DNA of 64,000 nt from Moniliella sp. 'wahieum' (Eukaryota; Basidiomycota; Moniliellomycetes; Moniliellales; Moniliellaceae). The position numbers and the translations under genes were made by a program. This document shows, piece by piece, positions 42,571 to 54,800 of the stretch. A model generated the notes under the pieces. The model was given only the letters and a program-made list of their open reading frames with translations. It was not told the origin of the DNA and ran no database searches. Every line of letters begins with the position of its first letter. Positions within the stretch are counted from its first letter, which is position 1. The stretch covers positions 558,001 through 622,000 of the forward strand of contig RSEE01000001.1 of NCBI GenBank assembly GCA_003971905.1, written 5' to 3'.

Positions 42571-43474
42571 TCACAGGAGGATGGCACTGCCCTCTGCATG
42601 GAGAAGGGGTGGAGGCAATGGGCAAATAATCCTCTCTTCAGAAGATGAGAGGTAAGATGTGCTCGATGCCGGTGAGGCGGGTGAGGTCGAGTCTTCGTTC
42701 CAAAAAGGCACTTCATCGGGCGGAAGCGATCGGAGGTGGACCCTCTTTGCCATGGCACGGGCGTAGCGCTCCACTTCTTGGCCTGCCTCTACACAGCGAA
42801 GGTATTGCCCCCTTCGTCCCATTTGGGCGGGAGTCTCAGTGAGCGCGAAAAAGGGAGAGAAGTGCTGATCCAGTTCGACCTCTTCAATGCGCAGATCGTA
42901 ATCCAAGAGGTACAGCAATTGCTTCTCCATCAAAGCCACCTCGGGTGGAGAGAAGAGTTGAGCATAGCGGCACCAGTGTTTGTTTTTTGGGGAAGAGTCG
43001 TTGAGGTACTTGGCCGCCACAATGAGCGCAGCCAGGAGAACGCGGTGCCGTGTGCAAGGCATGCCCCTTGTCACCCGTGGCAGGCGCGCCTTGAGCCGTG
43101 CAAGGTAAATGAGCGTACAGAGCAGGGTGGGTACCTGCACGTTTGACCGTTCCACTAGTGACGTCAGAAAGGACTCGAGACTGGGGAGCCCATCTACCGC
43201 TGTACGCCGGCAGGGTCTGCGTAGGCAGCGGCAAGGGCCACAGGGCCTGGGACGCCGCTAAGCGGGGTCGACGGGTGGAACACCAGATGCGCCAGGAGGG
43301 TTGGGAAGAAGGTGAGCCGCTTGGGTGCGATGTAGACGACCATGCTTTTGATACGGGGCACTTGACGAGGTCGAGCAAGGCGGGCGTGTGGACCATCTTG
43401 GGGAGCAGGCTGGCAGGGTGGCGCCGGAGCTGGGAGGAGGAAAATCCTAGGGCTTCCATGGTGGGGGCAGTCAT
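42571..43474 (-). CDS. Pcl-type cyclin (Pho85-partner-like)
   Basis: Predicted cyclin partner of a Pho85-type kinase, in cell-cycle or phosphate/morphogenesis control. The ATG at 43474 gives [20 protein letters not shown] and then [10 protein letters not shown]. The cyclin box reads [91 protein letters not shown], which is the characteristic Pcl1/2-like arrangement. Frame changes occur near 43340, 43195 and 43150. The C-terminal part is Ser/Pro-rich; the stop at 42571-42573 belongs to the cyclin-box frame, but an alternative open frame continues to about 42096, so the tail may be longer. Neither neighbour suggests an operon-like partnership. Confidence 0.78.
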
Positions 43475-46400
43475 GGTGGTAAGGGGGGAGCGGATGGGAA
43501 AGATGGGCAAGAAGAGGGCGGATGCGGTCAAGGGACGAAGGGCACGGTGCGAGGATGGGTGTTCCGCTTTCCCGATGGGGAGGGTGCTGGGAGAGGAAGT
43601 GTGGCGGTGGAAGTGGGGGGTGGATGCGAGGGGCCTGGATGCGGCCGAGACGCCTGGTTTTATTCTTGTTGGGTCTCCCGGACGGTGGAGGTGCTTGTCT
43701 TGTCGGAAGTGTCGTGCCGGCGTAGGGCCGCGAGAGACGGGACGTGCTTATACCAAAGAGGCAGGCGCTGGCATGCATGGTACATCCCCACACTGTCCCT
43801 ATGCCTCCCCGCCCGCCCGCGCTCGGCAGTGTGCAGCGCGGCTGGCATTTCCTCATCAGTGCATCCCCCTTGGCCGCCGCCCGGCAGGCAGTACGCCAGT
43901 TTGGCCGCCGCTAATGCCGGGGTGGCCAACACTGCCCTGGCGCGGTCTCATGCCGGGTGATCGGCCCAGCAAATCAGGTGTGCCCCCGTGGGACTGGGCC
44001 GATCGATTGGGAAGCAACAGGCACGGGGCCTGCTTGTTCGCGGGTCCATCACCGATCATCGATGCCCTCAGTCCCCTCGGCCGACAGCACTCCGTCTGTG
44101 TTCGTACCGCCGTCACAGAGCCAGCACCGCCAGAAGGCATCCCCACACAATAGCCCGGGCCATGCCTGTCATTCCGACGTCTTGTCCTCGACTGCACGAA
44201 GCACCTGGCCCACAACCGCTGTGTCGCTTGCCCCTTCTTACCCCATTCCCTGATCTGCCAGCTGAGCCTCAGTGCACTGAGGCTCAGCTGAGCGTTGACG
44301 CTTTTTGTGGACAACCTCTCAACACATGCATGTCGGGCCAACAATGAGCTTGCCGTCTGAGATGAAGGGACTGCCTATTGCGGACATGGTCCCCAAGGCC
44401 CAACTCTCCCTCTTTCCACCCGTATTACAGGCGCTCGGAAGCAACAATTCGTCAGAGAGTAAGAGATTGAGCCACTGTGCGCTTCTGAGTTCTGTTGTTG
44501 GGGCAGCCGTCGTTCGCACGACTCGTATTAAGCTGTGGATATCCGCGTAGGTCTCAGATTTTTCAATAATGTTGTGGCAAAAAAACAAGGGATGTCCGTA
44601 AAATGTAGTAACTCTGATGCAGATGATGTCGACGATGTCGATGATGATCATCATGTAGAAAGGTGATACAAGTGAGATACATGCTCTTGTCTGGAGGCTG
44701 CAACGGAAGATGAGTGTGCTAATCGCCATCCCCGCTCCAGTTCTCTGTTGTTTCTGGTGATGATACAGTATCATCGCGTGTTGCTTTGGAGCCGTGCAAA
44801 TATGAATTGACTGATCTGCGCGGCCCCCGGCCATTATTATATGACCTACCTATCCAAGCACGGTAAACCATTATATCACTGTGTATAATAGTGGCTGTGA
44901 TCGCCACTGTTGCATTCAAAGGGACAAAGAAAAGCTGCCACGCTTAGACCGGTCTGCGCATCAGAGCTGAGCCGCTCATCCGGCGTATGTATGCCGCTGC
45001 TGATCAGTTTTGATCGTACTCAAAACGTTCGTTATACGTTCTTCACAGCCACACAGTGAGAACGTGGTGAGGACGAGGTGACGTGGCATGATACACATAA
45101 CGATGTGCCATGTGCGGTGCGTGGCATGGATGAGAGACCTGTGGCGTTGCCTTGGCCTTACAGAAAGCACCGCGGAGAGACAAAAAAGGGTGTATAGGGT
45201 CCGATGCCTCTATTATATGCTTCTTTCTTTTTGTCTTGCACAGGCCAAGTTGTGATTATTAGATCAGGTCCATTTTGGCGGGGTTATATGAAGACAATGG
45301 GATTACTCGATTACAGTCTCACAGAGCTAGCCAATTGGGCCTCTGGCAGGCGACAGATGTCACGCGTGCCATGCCATCATGCATCATGCGTCACGCGTCA
45401 TGGCGATCCGTCCCAAAAGGCTCACACATTGTTCACACGGCACAAAAGAGGGCCTAATACGCCGCCTGTATCATACGCGTAAAGGTCTTCGGCTGCGGAG
45501 TTCAAATGAGGATTGTACACCAAACCCACAGCTTTCCCCCCTATGGCCCTGAAGCCGGAGAGGGCCAGCACTGGGGGAGGATGATCGATGGCCTGAGGGC
45601 CTGAGGCCTGTGGCAGAATCGATGAGGAGGTCCCAGACTCCTAGGGATGAGAGGGATGATCGATGAGGCCTGAGGGATGATCGATGATGGATGAGCACTG
45701 CCGAGCTCAGCGGCTGAGCCTGCTGGTGAGCCTCATCAGTACTCAATACTCAGTAGTGAGATCTGAGAGCGTAGGTGACTACGTCCCGCAGCGAAAAAGT
45801 GCATCTCTCTCTTGCGGGCCCCAAACCCCAAATGCACCTCATCACAGCTTTTTCAATGGCCTCTGCCAGGCTTCTTTTCGACGATAGGAGAGTTCAATAT
45901 GCAGTGACGAATGACTTTATTAATGACTGAGCATTATGGACATCCTCAATGCTCTCCTCCATATCAGAAGCGAGAATATGCTTGATTCGTTTTCTCTTCT
46001 CGATGTTCCAGCGAGACATTATGAGAACTTTTGCCATCTGAATCTTATCACTCCCCCTCCTGATAATCCATCTGTGCAGGCGACGGCCACAAAGGGACAG
46101 AAGATATACTCGTTCCTCCTCCACACTCTTAGTGGACCTCTCCGACCATCATGGGCTATATTCACGTCACCGCGTCACCCGGGCCCGAATGCGACCTGGA
46201 CTATACATTGTGTCGCTTTACGGTATCGGCAAGGGTCCATACAAGAGATCAAGTCAAGTCGCGGCCAAAATGCCGACATAAGATGCCCATCGTGCATCAC
46301 GAGCCTCACATGTCCAAGGTTTCCTTCGATTCCTATTATAGCCCCTCGTTACTGAGCTCTTTCCCCTGTGTCTTTGTGGGCCCCGCTGCTCCGCGTAATG

Positions 46401-47072
46401 CGCAAAAAAGAAGACCAATGGTGCAAATTCGCTAAGGGCGCTGAGGCCTGAGGGCGCTGATGCATAATGCCACACATGCCAGGCAACGTGTCTTTTCATA
46501 CCAACATATACCGCAAACGAGTCCCAGAAGAAATCACAAATAGCCACAGTGGAACTTTAGCTCGGTAGTGTCAGAGAAAAGATACATGATGCCATGCATG
46601 TCATGGAGGACACGCATGGACAAAAGTCCCTGGTCGCCATGTGAGCTATAAGTACAAACTAAGTCAAGAATGCACCTGCGTCCGTCACGCGTCAATCAAT
46701 ATTCAATCCCATAAAAACGTGCAAACAGACCCCAATCTCCTCAAAAGCCAGAAGGAAGTGAGGCCTGAAGCAAAAGGGCAGGGAGTCGTTACGCCCGTAA
46801 AAGCAAAAAAAACAGGTCGTCGTCGACTGTCATCATTCAAAAGGCGTTACTACGCGTTATGCATGTACACGTACGTTAAAGTGGCGCATGCACAGCAAAA
46901 AAGAAAAGGTCATCGATCTCATCAGTAAAGAAAAGTCAATCATTGGGTGCCTAGCAGACTCAAGCCAGCGACGGTCCGACGGTCCCGTACTGACTTGTTG
47001 TGGGCTCATGATCGTTAATGTTGTCGTTCAATGTTGGATGGTCATGAAGAGTTGTCGTTTACGCGGTGCAAG
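43475..47072. other. Gene-poor region, 3.6 kb
   Basis: No gene recognised on either strand. 43475-44250 is GC-rich upstream DNA of the cyclin gene; 44300-47050 is AT-richer with many short self-complementary words (GATGATCGATGA at 45579-45590 and 45656-45690, GGCCTGAGGCCTG at 45592-45607, CACGCGTCA at 45362 and 45390). The long plus-strand frame 43143-44153 has skewed composition and is opposite the cyclin gene for part of its length. Confidence 0.45.
44259..44290. repeat. 32-bp perfect palindrome
   Basis: The arm CAGCTGAGCCTCAGTG (44259-44274) is followed immediately by its exact reverse complement (44275-44290), centred on TGCA. No coding sequence surrounds it. Confidence 0.97.
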
Positions 47073-49049
47073 TTAGTGGGCCTCCTTCCCCCTTGCCGTC
47101 ACAGCCATCAGGACCTTTGGAGCACGTATTGTCCTTCTCCTTTCTGTTCCGCCAGACTTTCGCACACACTTGGTCCAGAATCTGGTGCAACCGTACTCGA
47201 TTGGCATATGCCCTTGTAAGCCTCGTGCGCACTTTTGATCCAGCCCACTATGCCCAGTGATCAGGATCTGCATCATGAAGGCTTCGATCGTCATGGGTGG
47301 AATGTTGCACAGCAGCTGATGACCCGTCATGTTCCAGCGCATCCCCGAAGCACCACAGATCAACCCAAGGATCAATACAGGTCCAAAATGACGGCCCACT
47401 CATGCGCGAAAAGAAAGAGCATCGTGTCCGATACCGTGCGGGTCCATCGCCAGAGCCGCGAAGAGGAGAGTTTTTCTTTCGTGTGTGAGGACGCGGAGAT
47501 GGAAAAAGTGGAGGTTAGAGGGCTGAGTTCGGGAAGTACGATCCCGTTCGTTGAGAGAGAGGTTGCAATATCTTCCTCCTTCAGTTCCTTGTTATTCGGG
47601 ACAGTGCCTTTCCCATCGTTCTCCTGCTTTTCCAGGTCCTGTTGGGATTTTGACACCGTTGCCCCCTCCTCCTTCATGTTCGTATATAGGCGCAAGCCCC
47701 GCCTCCCGCACAGCATCCATCATCACGTCATCCTGCCGGGCCAAATCTTCGAACCACGGATCCTCCCACTCATCCAACCACATTTGCATGTTCCGTAGCA
47801 CGAAACCGTCGTGTAACCCGACCAAGCCGCGTAGGTACCGATAATCAACCACCAGTCGTCGAGAAGTTCATGGGGGCACCAATGGCAAGCCAGACGATGA
47901 GTACCACGATGAGGAACGATGCGAGTAGCGTGCCTACTACTGAGGCGTACACTTGAATGCACTTCTGGACTAGGTTCGCACGCGGAAGAGAGGTACAAAT
48001 CGGCATGTTGCTCGCTCCAACCGAAGAGAGGCATTGCGGCGAGCTATCCTCAGGCGAAAGGACCTTCTTGGTAAGTTGCTTGCCTGTGAGGGGGGTTACT
48101 ACCCTCGGCAGCGGGAATAGCGGGGGATTCTGCGTGAGCACCCTCAGCCGGCCAACCGTCGGTCGAGGCGCGAAGTTGCCTCTGTACACACGCCAGCGTA
48201 CCGACCATTTTCTTCGCGCGCAATGGCCAAGAATGAAACGTAAAGATCATCCATGCAGACAAGGCCGTGTTCCAGTCTAGCTGCCGCAGGTTGCCCACTG
48301 CATCGACGGACCGAACCCGATCCAGATGAGAAGGGGACCCAGAACAAAAGACGGAGAATATGGCCGATGAGGAAGGCAAAGTAGGTGAGCATTTTTCCTA
48401 TACGGGATTCCTTGGGGAGCGGGGGTCAAGGGAGTCAGGTTGGATGCGGGTGGTGTGTGGTGTGGACGTGGTGCTGGGGTTGGTGGTGATGGTGGTGCTG
48501 GGTGGGGCCAGGTGCGGGTGAAGAGGTGTGGGATAGTAGGGCAGCAAGGGCACTCAGATTGGACCGGTTGGATGCCGTATTCATCCCCACCCGGATTCGG
48601 AGAGGCAAGAGGTGCTTACGAACACGGTGGTGGTACAAACACTCACGGAGCATGGTGAGGTTGTTCGCGGCCCTAGATCGAAGTAACGAAGTCGACCTCC
48701 GCGTTTTCCCGAAGATCATAAGCTGATGGCGCATAAGTAACGGTCCCACACGTATGAGAAGATTGCTTGTCCGTTGCCCATCATCACGATCTGCCACGTT
48801 TGGGTGTGGTAGGGGATCCCAACAAAGACCTAGCACAATAGGATGGCTTGAATCAAGACGAAGACCAGGAGCGAGCCCGATTGATGCACGAGCCAGTTGA
48901 GCACGCGGTCGATGCATGAGAGAGGCTCTTCCTCGTCATTTTCGTCCGTGTCATAGGCCTTCAGTAGAGGATGTGGGGGAGAAGGTGGTAGGGTGGACGG
49001 TAGGTGCGGTGATGGTGAGATCGCGCTGGAAGCGCAGCTGGCGCACCAT
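47073..49049 (-). CDS. FET4: Low-affinity iron permease (Fet4-type)
   Basis: Plasma-membrane transporter for Fe(II) and related divalent metals. Visible blocks in order: SCIDRVLNWLVHQSGSLLVF, VLIQAILLCWVF-type TM segment, GIPYHTQTWQIVMMGNGQ, FSYVWDRYL, CIQVYASVVGTLLASFLIVV, LIVWLAIGAPMNFS, WWLIIGTYAG-LVGLHDGFVL, RNMQMWLDEWEDPWFEDLAR, a polar Ser/Lys loop, HEWAVILDLY, GLICGASGMRW and LLCNIPPMTIEAFMMQILIT, ending GKEAH with TAA at 47073-47075. This order fits the Fet4 family: the WLIIGTY-G-DGFVLRN and TGHQLLCNIPPMTIE blocks are diagnostic. Many frame changes and probably several short introns lie between them (for example around 48100, 48390 and 48760), so exon borders are not given. ATG 49049 (MVRQLRFQRD) is the likely start. 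Confidence 0.86.
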
Positions 49050-51852
49050 ACGCTGCAGCGGTTGCGGTAGGGGCATCTTGGGTCGATGGTGATGATGCAG
49101 ACGACGGATGGTGTTGGAGACAAACAAATCTATTATATTGTCGATGATGGGCCATAGTAGTAGATCTATAGACCGTCGCTAAGTTTGTGGTAAGCGGAGT
49201 GGTGGTGTTGTTATCTGATCTGATAAATGATGGCAGATGACAGAGTGTCGGGAAGGTGAGGAGGGGAAGGAAAAACCTCGAGCTAGTAAAAGGGCAATAG
49301 ATCATCGCGAGGAAAAATAACCTCAGAAAAAGCTCATCCTGTTGGATATGCAAAACCACAAAATGGCCCGACGGCTATAAGCGTTGTATGCATATCTGGC
49401 AAGTATGGTATTGAGATAAATTGAGGGATGTTTGCATGTTCAACATGATGCATGATGCATGTTGATGGACAATGTGTGCCATGGGAAGACGAGAGTCAAA
49501 CAAAATGTGCCAAGCTTCGTCCGTGCCCAAACGGATACCTGTGCCATCCAACTTTGACGCCAGTCTCGTTTCACCCTGAGTTACCCTGTCTAGTGTATAG
49601 TACTCGCCCCATATACATGCAAGTGTCTTGTTTAATATTGTTGCGAATGGGTGACCGACTGCCCCCCTGCTGCCCTCTCGCTGTATGGCATGACATCGCC
49701 CGACTCCGGTTGTGGCAGCACTGTCGGGCAGTATAGTCCTGCGGGGTTGGCCAGCCCATTCGCTGCAGCGGGAGCCTGTATACAGTAGTGTTTTTTTATG
49801 GACTAAATGTTAGAGTTCACCGGCTTTCTCCCTGCTCCCTTCTTCTCAGATCTCAACGTTGAGGCGGAGGTGAGCACTGAGGCCCTGAGGCCTGAGGGCC
49901 CTCAACCTTCCGTCTCGCACCTCCTGCTACGCTGCCACAATATTTCTCTGGGAAAGGCCCCCAGCAACAATCGATATCACTCGGTATTTGGCATTCCTCT
50001 AGTTGTCATATCGCATTTCGTTTGACATACCAATATTCAGATGCAGAGAAGGCTTGGGGGGATATCATCATTATCAATGCATCACCGTTCAACGTGTTCA
50101 ACACGTTCAACCCGTTTCCGTGGTGGTGGCGACCCCCCTATCCTCTGGGTCCGTTTCTTCATCCGTCGCACCACAAAAAGGTTCACACCTCATGTACCGG
50201 CACTGACACGGTATGTGTGCGTTTGCAAACCTTATTGGAAACTGTTGCGCCAATACCACAACCAGTGACTCCAATCAGATGGCCGCAACTGAGTATACTG
50301 ACGGAAAAAGCAACTGGGCTGAGAGTTGTTCACAACGTTCATCACATGTCACGAGCGCTGCGGAGAACGAGGTATATCGAGTCAAGCGGTAGATGCCGTC
50401 CGTGGAGAGAAGACACGGCGGGGCTCAGCGCTCATCGAGATCAAGGGGGGGCGAACACTCAGTTACTCATAGGAGCACAAAGCAAGACGCATGTGCGTTG
50501 ACAGGGCAGGGGCTTGTTATAGTGCCAGCATCGCAGAGGGTCTCTCTATTAATGGAAAGCTATCATCTCCATGTTAAACCTGGTACATGTGCGGCTATAT
50601 TACAACACTCTGGCATGGGACGCCAATGTCCACAACGCTCGTTAGCTTTTCTCGAGAACGATGACAGGGAAAGCAGAGGGAAGGAAATCATATGGAGGAA
50701 GAAAGAAAGGTGGGCCCATGCGCAGCCGTCAGCAGGCACATCATCAGTGAAGTTAAGATATAAATATCTCATTGTTTTGGGATCATATAGCTTTGTGCTT
50801 ATTTCTATCGTACACTCACTGATCTAAACCCCTATATACTCCTCCAAGGCGTGGACCAACTTGGGGCTTGTGCCTTTTCGTGACCAACAGTTCCATGCAT
50901 CTACACTTGATGTAACACTCTTTGCCTGTTCGCCCACTATAGCCCACAATTTGGCATATCTCTCTTTCCCCTATACACTTGCCTTCCTCCTCTCATTTCC
51001 TATTCCTCACAACAGATGGGCCACAGGGCCATTTTTGGCGTATGCACGAACCTCTCTCTTTTTTTCAAAGGGGGGGCTAGCCACTTCGCGCCTCGAGATG
51101 CACACGCGCAAGATGACCTCTCAATTGTGTCTGTTCCCCATTTGGCCTCTCACATGCTTTTGTCTGAGTCTCCTTCGGTTTCATGGTCCACTAGGGAGAA
51201 ACATGCTGACGGCGCTGACGAAGAACTATGTCTTTTTTGAGCTTTTGAGATCTGGACAAAAGAGGGGTCGTCCCACAGTTTTGATATTCTCACCCCTCTC
51301 ACCGGCTTTTTCAGATTCTCACCACTATACTAGCTGTATGCTATTGTTGGGATCGTACCTCGACTACGAATGGGGCACGCCCCTTCCCTCTTCCGACCAA
51401 GTGCCAAACGGAGAAGGGTGAGATAAATACATGCACTCACATCCGTCGTCGCCCCAGACGGCTGACAACCAGAGGAGTCTTTTCTGCATGGTTACGGTAA
51501 CCAGGTGGGACCCAAAAATAGACCCAGACAAAAAAAAAACAGGGCGCAGCGCTCAAAGCCCCCATAATAGGCCGGCTGCTGGGTAAGAAAGGGTAGACGA
51601 AAAGTCCAATGTGCATAATAGTGTCGTCAAGGGTCAAGTTCAAGACGTCAAGCAAGCCTTGTTAGCCTTGAGGTGGGCCATCAAGCTTCAAGGTGGGGGT
51701 CGCGAGGCAGTCAACAGGGTTCGAGCGACAGCGGGGAAAGCCCCGCGCGTACATAAGGAAACGGCAGATCAAGGTTCCCCCCCTGCACCAATAAAAGGGT
51801 AGGGACCAGGGAGCAGAAAGAACGTGTTTCACAGAAAAAAAGACCCAAAGCT
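49050..51852. other. Gene-poor, AT-richer region, 2.8 kb
   Basis: No gene recognised. Contains TGATGCATGATGCATG (49446-49461), a CTGAGGCCCTGAGGCCTGAG cluster (49878-49898) and CAACGTGTTCAACACGTTCA (50091-50110). Open frames here have no recognisable domain. Confidence 0.5.
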
Positions 51853-54800
51853 TTACTCGATCTCGTCAAACAGTTCTGGGTGGGTGATGCAGTATTCGAC
51901 GACCCGCGCCTTAGGCCCCATCTCGGTCAGTTCCTTCGAGGCGTCGGGGTCTGGAGAGCGCATCAGCGTCGGTCCGAATACCATTCCTAGGTTGCGCGCT
52001 GTCATGCGGTTCTGATCCGCTCGCGCTTGGACATGGAACAGGTGAAAGACGAGATAACGAAGGGTGGTGAAGTGGGCCAAAGGGAGCCGACGCAGCAACG
52101 AACGGAACCCTTCTGCCCTCTGCTCCTCTGCCCCTCCGCCCTCCGATCCCAGTCCCAACTCGGTGCCTTCCTCCGCCTCTCCTCGAGGCCCAGATCCAGG
52201 TGCCGAGCCGAACAGGCCGAGCCAGTTGTCGTGCAGGGCGTAGGTCATCAATGGCGTAGGAAGGCTGCGGAAGTAGTTCTTCAGCACGCTCGTCACTGCC
52301 CCAATGTCGTTAAAGCGTTCCGAATCGTCAAGATCAAACGGTTCTCCACGTTCAAAGAGCGTGGTGATCTCCTTTGCCGAGCTCGTTCCGCCGGATTTGC
52401 GGTAAATGCCCTCAAAGTCCATGCCTGCACAAAGCGAGTCAGTCAGCAGGCACATCGATTGAAGAGGAAAGCGACCCACCGTTCATCTCCACCGCTTCAA
52501 TGCACTTCTCCACCACCAATGGCACTTGCCGCATCTCCAGTGCACATTGCTCGACTAATTCTGAACCGAACATCGATCCACCCAACGGTTCCTTGCGCAG
52601 CTTGCGGGGTTCACGCTCGCAGGAATACGGCGGCAGCATTTCCTTACACCGCAGGTGTACCACCCCTCCACACCCCGTGCACCGCGCCTCGCTCGCACCC
52701 CACATGTTCTTCCCACATCCCATGCACCGCGTCGGACGCAACACATTGAATGGGACCAGGGTATGCTCCTGTCCAGATCCGCGACTGGAAAACGTGGTCG
52801 ATTCCGATAAGCCGAGCGACGGCACACCTGATTTAATCGACGGCGCACCCGACTGGACTGACGGGGTATGGGCATGGTGCACCGACGACAAAGTCGAGGC
52901 AGAAGGGCGCCTGGAAAACCCTACTCCGGTCCCTCCGTTCGAAGCAAGTGGGGCAGAGATCAGCGAGGTTCCTGTTGGCGCTGCCGAGGCGCGGGACTGC
53001 TTGGGCCACCAAAATTTCTTCCCAGGCCCAGGTGGGGGGTTGGCATTGCTGAGGGAAGGTGGGGGAGGTGCGAGACCTTCCAGGCCCGGTAAGCCGGTGG
53101 TAGGGTAGGAAGGAGATGGCACGCGGTCCCCTCCATCGGGAAGCAGGACGGCGGGGTGTTGCGGGGTGGGAGAACGACCAAATCCAAAGGCCGAAGGTAA
53201 GCTACCTGACGAAGTAGAATGTGCCAAGGCCGAACCATTGAGGCGTTGCAACAGGCCGGATCGGGAAGGGTGGATGCGCGTTGCGCCTGAGGAGGGTGTA
53301 GCAGGTTGGAGCTGGAAGTGAGTGAGACCCTGTGCGGGGCAGGAGGAGGCAGATAAACAGATGATTGGGTATGGTGGATCTGGGCCTCGTACTGGTCCAA
53401 AATACGCGAGTAGTCCTCGATCAGCCGTGCCTGTTGGGCCACTGCGTCCGAAAGCTCTTCATTCTTTTGTGTCAAGGACAAGGCCTCATTTTGCAGACTG
53501 TCCTTTAACGTGACTAATTGCTCCACATCCTGAGAAAGGAGGGCAGCTTGGTTTCGTAGCGACGAGACACTCTGCTCCAGCGCGACACGCTCGGCCACCA
53601 AGCCATCCACTGCGTCTCGATGGGAGGCTTTCACCTCGTCCAGCCGGGCCGCAAGACGAGCCATCAAGAGGGCACTGTGGTCTTCGCTCCCGTCCTCCCA
53701 CGCATTGGCCGCTGTGTCGACTTTAGCCTCTGGAGAAAGTCCCGACCGTTCCTCCCCGTCCTGCGGGCCCAAGGAGGGATCCCCCCTGTTTGGTTCCGGT
53801 GAAACGGGTAACGACCGGGCAGCGTCAAATCGTTCACCCCGTCATACTTGGCTTCGTCAATCACAGGCTCGGTAGAGCTACTGGTCGGTTGGACCAACGC
53901 CATGCCGATTGCTCCCACACCCGTGAGGGGAGGCTCGCTTCCCCCCCTCAACGGCACCGTGACTGCCACCGAGGTATCAACTGTCAAAGCAGGCACATTG
54001 TATGCAGAGGGCGCCACACCCCTTGTTCGCTTGCGTCGCGGTGGGGGGTGCATCTTTTTGGGCTCGACCGAAACTGGATCTTCCTGCTGGGACAACTGTT
54101 GGGGCCGGGTGCGGGAGTTCAGAGTCACGCTGGTCCGTAACGCAGCCTTGTTTGCCTTGACGAGCTCGGCAAGCTCGGTTTGTTCCAGTTCGCGCTGTGC
54201 TGTTAACCGCGCCAGGTCGGCCTCGATCACTCGCAACGACTGACGAGCTAGGTCATCCGAATCGTCGATGGGGGACGGGACGGAACTGTGGATCGAACCG
54301 CGGAGCGCAGCGAGACGCCCTTCCGCCAAGTGGCGTGCATTGACCTCGGCGGCAAACTCAGTACGGGCGAGGGAGAAGCCCTGCGCGGCCACACGGGAGG
54401 TGCGACGCATTTTACTATACTTGGATTGCAACTTGGTATGTTCCACGTGCTGCGACTTGCTCCGCTCCAGGTGAGCAACCACCTCAGCAGCCACCTGGGT
54501 CGGCAGGACGACCCCCTGGTCGGTAGCATCAGACGCGCCTTGCATCTCTGCCTGGATCACTAGCTGGCGGACTTGCTCTGCTAACAGGTCCAACGCAGAG
54601 GGCGAGGCGGGATTGGACGAAGGATGCGAGACGGGACGGGAGCTGGTCACAGAAGCAGAGACATCGCCCAGGGCTATGTTGGCCGCTATCTTGCTGCCAT
54701 GCGATCGTGCCTCAGGAGCAGGCTCCTGCAATCCGACCTCATCCGCCGGCCCGCCAATGCGTTTCATGAGCGTGACAAACGTCTTGTCATGGAACGAAGA

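Noticed and set aside
43143-44153. 336-codon plus-strand open frame
   Set aside because: Partly antisense to the cyclin box; Gly/Arg/Trp-rich composition and no domain. A shadow of GC-rich minus-strand coding and promoter DNA.
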